Shown here: in pieces, positions 26,901-41,900 of the stretch
How the letters are laid out: every line of letters begins with the position of its first letter
Position numbering within the stretch: the stretch's first letter is position 1
NCBI GenBank assembly: GCA_002350725.1
Contig: DEFJ01000025.1
Coordinates: forward strand, 69,120-133,119
Direction of reading: 5' to 3'
Length of the DNA: 64,000 nucleotides
Source of the DNA: Cyanobacteria bacterium UBA2855
GTDB lineage: Bacteria; Cyanobacteriota; Vampirovibrionia; Gastranaerophilales; Gastranaerophilaceae
Notes under the pieces: generated by a model
What the model was told of the DNA's origin: nothing
Seen by the model: only the letters and a program-made list of their open reading frames with translations
The model's database searches: none
Position numbers and translations under genes: made by a program

Positions 26901-29900
26901 ACTTGTCCGCTGAGTGTGTCTGTTTTTGCATTTTCTAAATCTACATCAATACCTGCCTGTAAATTATTACGAGTCAAATTAATCGTGCCAAGATTATAAT
27001 CTTCGGTTACATCATTTATCATATCAACAGTTCCGCCTAAAGCTTCAATAGTTGAATTTGAAATATCAGAACCATTTCTTAAAGCAAGTATCGTATCTTC
27101 TTTTATTTGAATATTATTATTTTCAATTTTATGATTTAGTACAACAGTCCCTTCATTAATTGTTGTAACTCCGCTACCTGTTATATCTCCGCCGGTCATG
27201 CCGCCATTAAATACTATTTGTCCATTGTTTACAATATTACCTTGTATATTGGATGCATTAGATGTTATAATCGAATTTCCATTATTGGTTACGTTAGCTT
27301 CAAGTTTTTTCTCGTTTACAAGGCTACCTGTAACACTTACGGAATTTTGTTTTATTCCGGCATTATTTGTCATTGTACCGTTCAAAACTAACGAGCCGTT
27401 ACCGCTTATTTTTCCTAAGCTATTTGTTGCGTTAACAGTCATATCTCCATTATTAACAATTTCTCCATTATTTGTCAGAGTATTATCAACAGTAACAGTT
27501 TTACTTGCATTATTAGTAAGAGTAGTATTTTCTGATATTTCCAATTTATACTGCGCTATAGAGCTATTATTAGTAGTATCCGATTTTATTGATGTTACAC
27601 CGGTACCTGTTATAGAACTTGTTAATTCACCACCTGTTAAATTTAATTGTGCATAATTTTTAACCCCGTTTGAAACTTTTACATCTGAAGATTTTATGTT
27701 TACAGTACCATTTGTTATACGCAATTCGTTTTGAGTTAAATTATCATTAAAATCTACAGTTCCTGAACCTGCTATGTTTGTTATTCCGACCGGCGCAAGA
27801 TTATCGTTAACCTCTTCATTTATTGTAATTGTTTTTCCTGCGCTTGCTCTTAAATTCATTTCTCCTGTATTTTTTACAGAATCATTGTATGTCGAATTTG
27901 CATCGACTGCAATTATGTTTAGGGTTCCATTATTTTCGATACCGTTTCCACTGGAACCGTCCCATTCTTTAATATCTTTTAAATTTAATGTTTGTCCGGC
28001 TTGTACTTCTACTCCTTCGTAATTGTTTCCTGATACCGAGTGATTGTTACCATTTACGGTAAGCGTAGAATTATTGCCGCCCATCACCCCTATATCTTGA
28101 GTTATAACTTCATCACTATTCATATGATAATTTCGCTGTGTAGCAGTAAGCCCAACTGCCGTTGGAAGATTTGCGTAGTCTAAGATTAAATTTCCGTCAG
28201 AATTTTCATATGCCACAAGATAATTAAATCTTGTATCATAACCTGAAACGCTGTTTTCTTCATTTAATGATAATTTTACCAATCCTTTAACATTTTCATC
28301 AGCAACATTCACAACTGTCGGCATATCAGTATTCGGGTCTTTTATAATTTTTATATTATTTATAACTATGTGATAATTATTATCTTCTACCGGCAATGAT
28401 GTATGTATTTTATCAGCAGTTTTTTCCACTAAATCAGCGTCTATAGCATATTTCATATCTTCATTTAAAATAATTTTACCAATAGTTTCGTCCTCTATTT
28501 TGTTATCTTGAAGATTTACAGTACCGCCATTGACAACCAATATAGATTTTGATATATCACCATTATCACTGAATTTTAACTCGCCATCATTCAAGTTTAT
28601 GGTATTGTCAGATATTTCGTGTGTCGTAGTCAAACCGTTTGAGAGATTTATTTCGCCATTTTGACCATTATAATTTGTTATGTTACCTTGCGTTACACCG
28701 CCTAAAATATTTAATGTACCTGCATTTGAAATATCTCCATTCAAATCAGACATATCTGAAGAAATTATTCCAACAGGGGCATTTACAATTGTTCCTGTAA
28801 TTGCATTTTGATTGTTTAATTCTCCAAAATTTGTAATGTTATTTTGCGTAATTACGCCGGAATTTGTAGTATCACCATTTAATACAAGCCTGCCATCCCC
28901 GCTGATTATTCCGGAATTAGCGGTATTATTTACAAGGATTTCTCCCCCATTAACAATTTCACCTTCATTTGTGAGAGTATCATTAACGGTTATTGTTTCA
29001 CTATCATTAGTAAGTGTAGCATTTTCTGCAATTTCTAAATTATTTTGTATTATTGAAACCTTATTTACGGTATCCGATTTTATTGTTGTGGCACCGGTAC
29101 CCGTTATCTTACTTGTTAATTCGCCACCCGTCAAATTCAATTGGGCATCATTATTAATCTCATTTGATACATGTAAATCCGATGATTTTATATTCACCGC
29201 CCCGTTTGTAATCCTTAATTCTTTTTGTGTAAAGCTATCATTAAAATCTACAGTTCCTGCACCGTCTACTATTGTTATCCCGACAGGAGCAAGATTATCA
29301 TTTACTTCTTCATCTATTGAAATTTTTCTTTCAACTCCTGCGGTTAATGTCATTTCTCCCACATTTTTAATTGGGTCTTTATATGTAGAATCATAAGATG
29401 TAGATGAGATATTTAAGGTTTCGTTATTGACGATTCCGTTTCCGCTAAAACCATCCCATTCTGCTATATCTTTAAGATTTAGTGTTTGTCCGGATCGAAC
29501 TTCTATTCCTGCATGATTGTTTCCGAATACCGCATGATTATTACCATTTACGGTCAACGTTGCATTTGTACCATGAATTATACCTAAATCTTTATTTACA
29601 TCCTCATCAATTTCAATAGAATAATTTTTATCATCAGATTCAGATTTTACGGCAGCAACCAAATCCCCATATCCAAAATTCAAATTCCCTGAAGATTTAG
29701 AATATTGAACAAGATAACTCATATCTTCGGCAATACCCGAAACCTTAATTTTATCTTGTGTTAATTTTACCGCATTTTTCAACGTTTCATCCGCAACAGT
29801 AATATCGAAAGGGGTTGTTCCAGTTGGATCCGAAATTACATTTATATCGCTAATTATAATAGATTTATTATTATCGTTCTTTAAAGATTTTGCGCTGATA

Positions 29901-32900
29901 GAATCTGCGGTTTTGTTGTCTAATTTAGCATCGATTAAAATATTTAAATCTTCTAATAATGTAACATCCCCAAGATTTTCATTTGTTATTAAATTATCCT
30001 GCATATTTATAGCGCCACCGCTTGCAACTAATTCAGAATTTGAAATATCACCATTGCCGATGAAATTTAATTCTCCCCCACTCAAGTTGATTGTATTACC
30101 TGAAATCTCATGTGCTGCTGTCATTCCATTTGAAAGATTTATTTTGCCATTTTGACTATTGTAATTTGTTATATTACCTTGAGTTACTCCACCGGTAATA
30201 TTTAATGTACCTGCATTAGAAATATTCCCGTTTAAATTTGATAACGAGGATGAAATCGTACCATCATAGGTATTGTTTATTTGTCCGTTTATAACAGAAG
30301 TATTTGTTAAATTTGAACTGTTTACAACAGTCGATTGAGTAATTCCCTTGTTATTTGTATTTGTATTACCATTCAGGATTAAAGTACCTTCTCCTGCGAT
30401 AAGTCCTATATCACCACTAGCAGAGTTTGTTATAGTACCCGAATTATTTATAGTACCGTTATTATTTAATGTGGATGTTATTTGAACATCTTTACCGGAA
30501 TTATTTGCCAGAACAATGCCATTATCCACTGTTAATTCACCTTGCGTCAATGATACATCATTTATAGCATCAGCAGACAATTTTAGCGAACCTGTACCAC
30601 TGATTAGACCTAAGTTACCTGCTTCATTTAAAACTAAATTACCGTTATTAGCAATTTCTCCGTTATTCGTATAATTCTGATTTACCGTTATAGTTTTACT
30701 TTGATTATTGGTTAATCTAACTGCATTATTTACTGTTAATTCATTTTGATTTATGGTACTGTTATTGGCAGTCGCAGCACTTATCACCGTATTGCCTGTA
30801 CCAATTATATCAGAATTTAGAATGCCGCCTTTTAAAGTTATTTGAGATTTATTTGTAACACCATCAGATATGTGTAAATCTTCTGCTTTTACGTTTACAT
30901 TTCCAGAATTTATTATAAGTGATTTTTGAGTAAATGAACCGTTCAAATTTATATTTTCAGTATTTTCAATAATAGTAGAGCCATCACCTGAAACATTATT
31001 CAAAGAAGTATTTCCTGATAAATTCATGTTACCGAAATTTGTTATATCTGCAGTAAATGTAGAATCTTTTACATTTAAATTAGAGCCACTTTGCGCAATG
31101 AGTGAATCACTGAAGATGCCCCAATCTGACACATTATTTACATTTAATGTTTGACCGGAAGTAATTGTAACTGCGGAGTAGTTATTCCCTATTACTTTAT
31201 GACTATTACCGTTTACCGTTAATACAGAATTTGCACCCTCCATTGTTTCAAGAGCATGTGATACATTCTCATCGGCGCTTAGATTATAAACTCTTTGAGG
31301 CGCATCTGTGTGAATTGCGGTATATAAATTACCATAGCCAAATGTTAAATTACCGTTAGTGTTTGAATAGGTAACTAAATAACTTTTACCATCAAGTACA
31401 CTATCGGCATACATTTCATCCGAAGACAATTTTATAAGATTTCTAATACTTGAATCCGCAATATTTATATCAATTGTAGGTTCTTGCTCAATATCTGCAA
31501 TAACTTTTATTGAGTTTATAATTATATTTTTATTATAATCATTCCTTAAAGAGTTTAGTACAAAGGTGTCCGCAGTTTTATTTTTTAAATCTGCATCGAT
31601 TTGGAGATACATATCTTTTAAAAGCTCTACATCTCCTAAATTTTTAGAAGAAATCACATTATCTTGCAAGCTTAAAGCTCCGCCATCCGAAATCAGAGAT
31701 TTTGCACCGGTAATATTTACGTTGCTTCCAACTTTTAAAACTCCACCGTTCAAGCTTATATTATTATCAGTTACAGAGCTTGCCAGAGTTGTCGTTCCGC
31801 TATTTATATTCAAATTACCGTTACCGCTTACATTTTTTAATAAAGTACCGCCGGTTAAATTTAAGGCATTATTGTTAACTACATCAGCACCTATATAATC
31901 TGCTGATGTAGTTAATGCCCCGCCTGCTTGAATATTTATTGCCTGAGTTATTGGCGCATTTAAACCAACATTACCTGTTATATAAGTTGCACCTGAACCC
32001 GATACTGTATTAGAAAGTACACCACCGGTCAAAGTCAAATTAGAAGAATTTGTTGTCAAGCCGCCAAGGTTAGATGCCGATGTAGAAAGTTTTGCTCCGC
32101 TATTTATGTATATTGGCTGATTTATAGAAGCAGCTGCGGAAACATCTCCTACTATATTTGTTCTGCCTCCGCTACCATTTACGGCGAAAGCCAACGTACC
32201 ATTATTCAGATTTAAAACACCTGTATTTGTTGAATCTTTGGTAATTGCGCTTGCGCTGATATTCGCAGTTGCAGAATTTTCTAATACACCATATATAATA
32301 CCGTCCAATGCCATATTGAGTATACCGGTATTTACAACTTTGTCTTGAGTAACAGAAACTCCCGTTCCGAATGTAACAGTTCCCGTTGTATTCGTAATAC
32401 CGGAACCCACTATACCCGTGTTAATTGTAGAATTTGTTACATTTAATACCCCCGCATTACTTATTCCTGTTGATTTGCCTACAGAACCAATAAATACGTT
32501 ATTAATATTAGCTTTTGCCGAGCTGTTTGTTATATTTATCACCGAGCCTACAGTATTAATGGCATTTGCTATTCCTATGTTATTCAAATTCAATACCGTT
32601 TCATCATCCAAAGTAAATAAAGTATGGTAATTTGCATTAATAGTTGAACGGTTAGTGCCTGATACTACCCCATTAACAGTTAAGCTCTTTCCTACAACAG
32701 AACCTATATTTTGACTTACCGTATAGATATTATTTGCCGCATCAAATTGGAATTGTTTTGGGGAATCTGTTTCATATTGTGATAATACTTTTAATGTGTC
32801 ACCTTGAATTACTCTTTCTGTTACACCCGGAGAAATACTTGATACATTGATTTTTAATGAATCATCTCCAATAATATTCAAATATCCCATAATATCACTT

Positions 32901-35900
32901 TTGGTAACATCTTGATAATAAATTTTATTCCAGGCAGTTATTGGATTAATCACTTCCTTTTCTATTTTTGTATTTTCACCTATTTTATATATACCTAAAG
33001 ATGGAGATACAATATCTGCAAGAGCGAGTTTTATATTATTACCGTTATTATTAAGAACTTTAATGGTATAGCTCGCTCCCGGATTTGTAATAAGACCAAT
33101 AACATTTAAAGATTCTATTGTAATCGTACCTGAGCCGGATTTTACATTGATAAAATCTGCCTTTGAATTATTTAAATCAACATCCAGTCCCCAAGTAGCA
33201 GATGCTCCTGCGATTAATTCATTAAATACATAATTGCTCAGAACATTGTCATCCAATGATATATGACCGCCATTGAGATTTAATGTTGTATTTTCGCCAG
33301 CAAATGTACTATCTTTAAACGCCAATCCACCCTTGGAAATAGTTGCATTTGCACCGGTTAACGTTCCGTTTACCGTTGTCATTCCATTACCGGTAATTGA
33401 AAGATTATAACGGGCATCCCCTACAATATTGCCTTCCAAATATGTGTTATTCAACTCAATTTTTGCTGATGAATCGGTAACCTCTGCTAAATTTTCATTT
33501 CCGATTAAATTTACATTATTCAATGATAGTGAGGTATCCTTACCCAAGACAAAACCTTGATGATTTGCTAAATTTATTGTTGAAGAACTTGTATCATCCG
33601 ATACTCCGGCAATAATCAATTCACCCTTTGAAACATTCCCTACATCATCAGTTGAAGTATAATATTCATTGGCACTTGAAGCTTCGAATGTTCTTGCATT
33701 CAAATTTGCTTGAGCAACAAGTTTCAATGTATCACCCATTGATTGAACCGGAGTACGATTTGGACTCCAGTCCTGTACTACTGAAATTTTTAGAGAATCA
33801 TCAGTAGTAGTTGTTGTTCCGGTTGACAATTTACCTGCCATTTGTCCCAATCGGTAGTACGTATAATAGACTTCGTCAAATTTTGTTGTAGCTTTTATTG
33901 TGTCAAGTTCTCCATCACGTCTTATATCACCCAAATTAAATGTTTTAGCCAATATTTCATCCGAAAGTGACAATTTTATATTTGAAGTTGGCGATTGCAG
34001 AACTTTTACAAGATATTCTCCATACTCATCAATTGTAAGGTTATTCATAAAATTGATATCTGCAATATTTATTACACCCGTTGATGCACTACTATTGAGT
34101 TTAATATTGTCAATAGTTTTGTTAAGCAAATTCATATCAAGCTGATATCTTCCGTTCGAGCTGGATTCTAAATTGTTAATAACAGTTGTTTCTATTCTGC
34201 TATTTTTTAGATTTAATCCCCCATTGAATACTGTCAATTTATCATTAGCGGCAGCAAAAGTGTTCGTTCCCACAAAAAGCTCACCGCTGTTCAAAGTAGC
34301 ATTTGCATTAGTAATATTACCGGAAATATGCGCCCCATTGGTAATTTCCATTTTAAAGATCTTATTACCGGTTATATTACCCTGAATATCAGCATTGTTA
34401 AGATTTACTGTTGCATAAGCATTGTTAACTGTTATAGGATCTCCCGCAGAATTTTGAATTTTTACATTGTTTAAATTTAATGCTGTTTCATTATCTAAAG
34501 TAAACAAACTGTGAGAATTTGCATTTAATATAGCACCTGTTCTGCCATTTATGCTCAAAGAGCCGGCAGTAACAGGTGTTAGGTTGGTTGAAAGGGTAAA
34601 TGTTTCGTTGTTACTTACAAAATTAAAACTTCTTGCATTTGCAGTTTCTTTTTGAGCAATTGCATATAAAGTATCAAAAGTTGATGCTGTATTGAATGCA
34701 ATTGAATCATTTAGTGTATTTGTATTCGTAAGAGTTATTCCTGCGGCTTGAGTAATTCTGTCAGTTGTCTTAACAGAATCCGAAATCGCACGTAAAATAT
34801 TATCAACAACATTATAACTGCCATATTTTGTCTTGGATAATTTTAGCTGAATATTATCGGTTGCTTGCGCGTTTATAATTTGGAATACTTTATTAGTTGA
34901 CGAAGAACCGTTAATAACAATATCATCGATTGCGATAACACCGGAAGAATCCCTACCTACAGTAAACATATCGTGAGCATTATCAGATAAATTTACTCCG
35001 ATAATATATTTTGCAGTATCTGCTGAAATTAATTTATGAAAATTGTAATTATCTTTTGTATTACCACCGACAACAAGAGTAGTATTAGATATTGAAACAT
35101 TTGAATATCTTATATCATTATTCAAATAAATCTTACCGGTTCCATCACCTGTAATATTTACATTCTGATATGAAACAGAACCTGCTGCTACTCCGTTCCC
35201 CGTAATATAATCATCTATTACAAAACTACCGTTAGTTTTTGTATTCAAATACAAGTTTGCCGAAAGAGCAGAATTACCGCTCAAATATATTGCCTGATAA
35301 TCTTTTGTAGTACCGCCGTTTGTTGTAACGTAGTTTCCGGAGATTTTTGACTGATATCCATCTTTTGCCGTAATGGTCAACGTATCAGAATCATATATAG
35401 CGCCACCATATGCAGAAGTTCCGGCTGCATAGTTATTGGTGAATGAAGAATTTACTATTTCTCCTAAACTTGTACGATTAACATAGTCGCCGCTGTTATA
35501 TATAGCGCCACCATATGCAGCGTTGTTTTTTGAATATGCGTAGTTACCGTCATAATTACCTGTAATAGAATTTATAACTTTTGTATTATATATAGCACCA
35601 CCCATAGATGTTCCATTTTCAGCATCAGTATGGTTTCCGGAAAAATTTGCCGTAATATTTTTTATTACTGAAGAATTTCCCGGACTGTTCGCATTCCATA
35701 TTGCACCACCTTGGGCAGAACCAGAATGATTAAGTACATAATTACCGGTAAATGTACCGCCTATTTTATCAATAGTTGCGCCTCTTACGTGAATTGCACC
35801 CGCTGAAACTTCTCCGCTGCCTTCAGCATAATTATTTTTAAATACAGAAGAAGATTTTATTTCCGTAATATTATTTGCCCAAGTAACACCACCAATAGCA

Positions 35901-38900
35901 CCTGAAACAGATTTAGCAAAATTCCCGTCAAAGGTAGCATCTATTGTGCCGATATTTGAACCATGGATAGCTCCGCTTATAGCATAAGCACCTGCTTTTT
36001 TTGCTTGAACGGAATTACCGATAAATGTACCCGAAATACTTGTAATAGGGGAGGTTGAATATATTGCACCACCATATGCTCTTTGGTCATTTGTTGAGGA
36101 TGTTTGTGCCGAATTATTCGTAAACGTAGTATTTACGTATTGTGAAACATTTCCATATATTGCACCACCATATGCAGTACCCTCAGCACTATCCAGATAA
36201 TTCCCTGTAAATGTCGTATTGCTGATTATCGGAATATTAGAAGCGGCAAAAATTGCACCACCCTGAATACCCTTGACAGCATTCACAACTGTTGAGACTT
36301 CTGATTTTATATAGTTATTTGAAAAATTAGAATTTACAATTCCATTAGTAATATTACCCGTATTGTATATTGCACCGCCCTGAGCAAATAACTCAGGAGC
36401 AGGCTTGTAATTAATATAGTTACCATCAAACAGAACTGTATCAATCGTTTTTAAATTTCCGGCATTATATAACGCACCACCTCTACCTCCAAAAGCGGTT
36501 ATTCGATTACCTGAAAACTGTGCATTCCACGCACTGCCGGATTTTGTGCCAACTATACCATTTGTAAAAGTTGAAGCATTATAAATAGCACCACCAAGCC
36601 CATAACCGAAATTGGAACCGCCAACATTTATGTAATTTGAATTGATTTTGTTATTAAGAAATGTTCCTATTGTGCTGGCATTATATATTGCCGGACTTGT
36701 AGGGTGATAAGCACCATTACCTGAAAAATAGTTGTTTGTGAATTCGGTATTTTGTAAAGTTTCAATAGTTCCGTAATTTCTTACCGCAAGACCGTTATAA
36801 CTTGCTGACATCCCATAAGGATTATCTCTAAATGTTGAGTTTTCAATAGTCTTTATTGTACCATAATTTGTTAATACACCACTCCACATACTGGTATTAT
36901 ATCGAATGGTAGCGGCTATTCGGTTTATGGTAGCTACGTTATAAATTAGCATGCCTGCCGAATTAGAACTTAATGTTCCTGTTATATTGTCAATTATCGA
37001 AGAACCGGCGAAATAGAATTTTGCAGCTCCCCCGTTTCCGTTTCCTGTATAAAATATATTATCAAAATTTGCTTTACCGTTTCCATATACATAGAAATTA
37101 TATGTGCCGGAATTTGATGTTCCATAACCCATTCCTGTATATTTTACGTTTTTTATATTCAAGCTTCCGCCATTACCAACGGCAATGTGTCCATATTGAG
37201 AATTTTGATTTATTGTAGAATAATTATCACCACTTACTACACCATTTATATTTACGGTTTTTCCGCTTATATCTTTTGCAAATTCTTGAGACAACACCGT
37301 AACATCTGTTGCCGTTCTGAAATTATATGTTTTTGTATTATTAGAATCATATATATCGGACAGCATCCAATCACGATATAAATCTTTTTGAGTTGTATTA
37401 ACACCGGTTTGCCTTATATTTGACAAAGAAACATTAACACTGTCATTGGCAGAATCTGTTGTTGCAAGAGATAAATTTGCAGTAGCCGTACCAACAGTAT
37501 CTCTTATTGCATACGTTTGCCCGAAAGTAACATTCGGAGAAGTTACAAAATCCTCACTTCTGTTCGTATAATTAACCGTTTGAGAAGAACCTCCAAGATT
37601 AATACTGCCGCCTTTACCTCCGTCAATAATTTGGAATTTTTTATTTGAAAATGCACCTGTAACATTCATAAAATTAAATATAGGGGTAATTATTCCACTT
37701 GAGGCACTTGATAATACAAACATATCAGATTTATTTGTAGCAACATCAACATCGATTTTCGCAGTACCGGTTCCTGCTAAAGAGCCTATACTATATGAAT
37801 TTACAGCCTGATCTATAACATTCAAAACACCGGAATTAAGATTTAAAGTCCCCGCAATAGCGGCACCATTTGCAAATGCGAGTTCTCCCTGCGCAGGGTT
37901 TATATATGTTGTCCCACTACCGGTAATAGTCTTATTTAAAGTTCCATAGGTATACAACTTACCCTGATTTATGACATCCCAATGTAGAAAATCAATTTTT
38001 GACGTAAACGAGCCAACTGGGTCGACTTGTAATCGGCTGCGAATTTCATAACCTTCTCCATTAAAGCTTACATTACCGGCGACATGAAACAAACCGGAGC
38101 CGCTACCACTGTATATAGATTTGTATAATTCACCGCCTGTGTAATACAAGTTTGCATTTGCACCTTCAACGGTAATATAACCTCCTCCACCAATGGATGA
38201 ATCGGCATAAACGGTGGAATTTGCACCAACTTGTAATGTCCCGCCTATACGAGTGTTTTTAAAAGTTATTGTACTACCGGCAGAAGTATATGTCCTGTTT
38301 GTTGCTAAAGTCTTGCCGTCTACGGTTCCGCTGCCTATATAAACCGGAGACTCACCGTATTCACTAATATTACCACCGATATATTCTGCTTTAGTAAATG
38401 TAATAACAGCGCCAAGACCGTGTACATTTTGATTAACAGGAGCATCAAATACCGTATTTGTACCGTTATTTATAGTTACAGAACCACTTCCGGAAATAGT
38501 ATTAGCAATTGTACCACTTGAGCTTATTATTAAATTACCGTTATTAGTAATAGTCCGACCGGTTCCCACTTGTATATTTGATGGCGCTATTTGCAAAGAA
38601 GCACCGCTTGCAATAGATATTGCCTGTTGTATTGCAGCATTTGAAATTACAGAACCGGTTATATTTGTACTGCCTGTACCTGAAACAACACGAGATAATG
38701 TTCCTGATTGCATTGCCATTATTCCGGCATTGTTAATCGCTGCAGAACCTGTTAAATTTGAAACATTTTCCACTGTAAAAGTCTTACCTGAAGCAACGTT
38801 AATAGTGTTTGCATTTGTTAATGCATTGCTTGCAATATTTTTCATTGTAACGTTACCGTTTATATTCGTAGTACCGCTACCAATAATAATTCTTCCCAAA

Positions 38901-41900
38901 TCCCCCGATAATACATTAAAAGTTCCGGCATTATTTACATACGCACCTGCCGTTAACCCTAAATGAGATGCATTAGATTCGGTAAAAGATAACCCTGACG
39001 GAATATATATTGAAGATGAAATATTTGCATTGTTAGTAACATTTCCGGTTAATGTTACAGCTCTTGAATCATAAGCATTACCGCCTGAAATATTATACCC
39101 TGACAATAATGTACCTGCGCCTAAATACAATAAAGAGCCGGAATTTAATGACACAGGAGAATGTAAATTATCTGCACTTATTGTTAATCGTCCACCCAAT
39201 CCTACGGAATAGTTTGATTGCTGCATAATAGCATTAAAAACAACTTGAGTTGTACTCCAAGACCCCATTGTACCTGAACCTGTAACGGAAACATTCCATG
39301 TCCCACTAGGTTCAATTCCGCTATTATTTACGATTGGTTTTACAAACCATTGTCCGTTACCGACAAGCGAACCTCCATTATTAGTAATATACGCATCTAT
39401 TTTTGCACCAACATCAACACGTCCGTTCGTGATAATAAATTTATTTTGCGTTACCGGAGCACTAACTTTTACGTTATAAGGGAAACCCGTTCCACCTGCC
39501 AAAATATAGGTATTACCACTACCCTTTATTGGAGTAGATAGCGTTGTATAAGAACTCAATGTTAAAGAACCATTATTAACTATACCTGCCACTCCACTTG
39601 GTAAAGCCGGAATTGCAACACTTTCCAAGGTCGCAGATGCACCGGAATTTGTAATATTCAACAAAGATCCTTCTGCATCTTTTAGGTTTGTCAGAATAAT
39701 ATCCTTTAACGTTAAATTGGTTGCCTTGTCCAGAACAAATAGTATTTTACTGTTTGCATTTAATGTTGAAGTTTTTATACGCTGAGCCGTAGTATCACGG
39801 ACACCCGTAATATTTAATGTTCCTGCCGAAACAGAACCTATATCGGTTGAGAGAGTATATGTATTTCTATCTTTATCTGCAACAAAATTTCTTGCAGAAG
39901 TTGTAACATTTTGTGCCAAAAGTTTCAGAGTATCACCGGCTACAGAAGGAATTGCAGTCCCTTCAGTCTTTATAACTCTAAACAGCAAACTGTCATCGTT
40001 TACCCCTGATGTACTGCTTACGGAAAGAGTACTCGCATAACTATCAGTCCTTCGGTATCCGGTAATCGTATCACCCCATCCATATGTATTTTCTATATTA
40101 TCTGTCCAAGTAACATCTTTTGTCCTCGTAAGATTATAAGCAGATAGAACTGCGGAATTTACCGCAATCTTTATTCTATCGTTATTATCTGCAGTTAGCA
40201 GCCTGATAGTTGTTGTATCCCAAGGTAAATCTCCGGAACGATTGAGTGAGTCTATATAAATAGTACCTGAAGAGCCTGTTCCGGTTGTAAATGTATCTGA
40301 TTTTTCCGTTGAAAAATTAATATCAAGTTTGTATTTTGCATTATTACCGGACGTCAATGTCACAAAATTAAAATTGTCATTTTTATTATTCTGAAAATCT
40401 AAAGTAACATTATTGACATTAACATCGGCATTTGCTAACCCTCCATAAATTCCAACAAGTCCGGTTGCATCGCCGGTAAAGTTTATATTATACCCTCCCA
40501 AACCGTCAATACCATCTCTAAATATTGCCTTACCGTTATTTCTGGCATCTATATTCAAATTCGCAATACGAGAATCAATAAAAATATCATTCATTGTTTT
40601 TGTTCCGCCGGTTTGAACATAATTACCCGAAAATTCAACAGTTGCATTTTCGGCAGCTATACTTATATCAGTATTTGAGTATATTGCGCCGCCCAAAGCA
40701 CTTCCACTTGCAGATATAGCGGCATTTCCAATAAAACTTGTATTTTTTATTACACCCTGAATTATACCGTCATTGTATATTGCACCACCTTTTGCCGCGC
40801 CTGATGCTGTTGATTGTGTAACATTACCTTCAAATAAAGAGTTTTGAATATTTCCTGTAATTGTACCGACATTGGATATAGACGAACCCGAAGCATTTCC
40901 GCCTGTTGAAATGCTGTTATTTATAAAACTTGAGCTTACAGAGCCCACAGTACCGGAGTTGTATAACACACCTCCGTTTACTGTTATATTATTTTGTGAT
41001 TCAACGTTATTACCTATAAATTGACTGTTTATTGCACCAATTTTTCCGGTCGATGTGGTTGAGATAAGTCCTCCCAAAATATTTGAATTTCCTGAAACAT
41101 TATTACCAAGAAATTCTGAATCAACAGTTGTGACTTCTCCAATTGATTTGATTAATGCACCCGACATTTCTTTGCCGGTTGTTGAAATGGTATTACCAAT
41201 AAAACTTGATTTTACGTCTGTAATTTTTCCACCGGTTTCAACCAATATCGCCGTATGATGGTAATCGTCGGAAGAAGTAACAGAAACCGTATCGGAAATA
41301 AAATTTGCTTTTACATTTGTAATTGTTCCTTTTGCAGCTATTGAATTTTTTATACTTTGAGCTAAATAATTCCCCTCAATTAATGCTCTCAGACTACCTG
41401 CAGGAACTGTTATTTCTGAAATTGCCGAATTATATTTTAAAGTTAAATTCGCTTCCGCGGCATTTGTGGTTGGAACTAATTGTAATCCGTTTGCTAATTT
41501 TGCCCATTTGTAATATTTTATGTTTGAACCCGAGCCATAGGTAGATTGTTTTAAATCAACGCGATAGTATTTATTAACTACCTGTCCTGAAGAATTTACC
41601 TCCGGAACAGTAATTATATTATTACCGCCTGAAGCAGAAACTTCTGTAATTGTATACAAACTATCAGAGCCGAGAGGGCTTGCCGGAACAGCATATCCTG
41701 TTACGGAACCTTTTATTTTATTAGGAGTAATTGTGGTTGAATTAGCACTATAATTTTTGTAATTTAAAATTTCAATATCAGACTCGTATGAATGATTTGA
41801 ATTTTCCTCCGCAGCATAAGTAGCAGTGCCAAACAAAGACAAGCCTGCAAATGCAGCCAAAGACAGCAACCTTATCGGAGTATTCTTTTTTGAATACTTC

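Noticed and set aside
35300..36700. Regularly recurring ATTGCACCACC-like words as a CRISPR-like array
   Set aside because: They encode the G-G-A-I-Y motif of the beta-helix, spacing is irregular and the frame is preserved throughout.
24000..41900. Many plus-strand open frames opposite the giant adhesin
   Set aside because: They are low-complexity antisense images of the Asn/Thr/Gly-rich passenger and lack ribosome sites and domain motifs.
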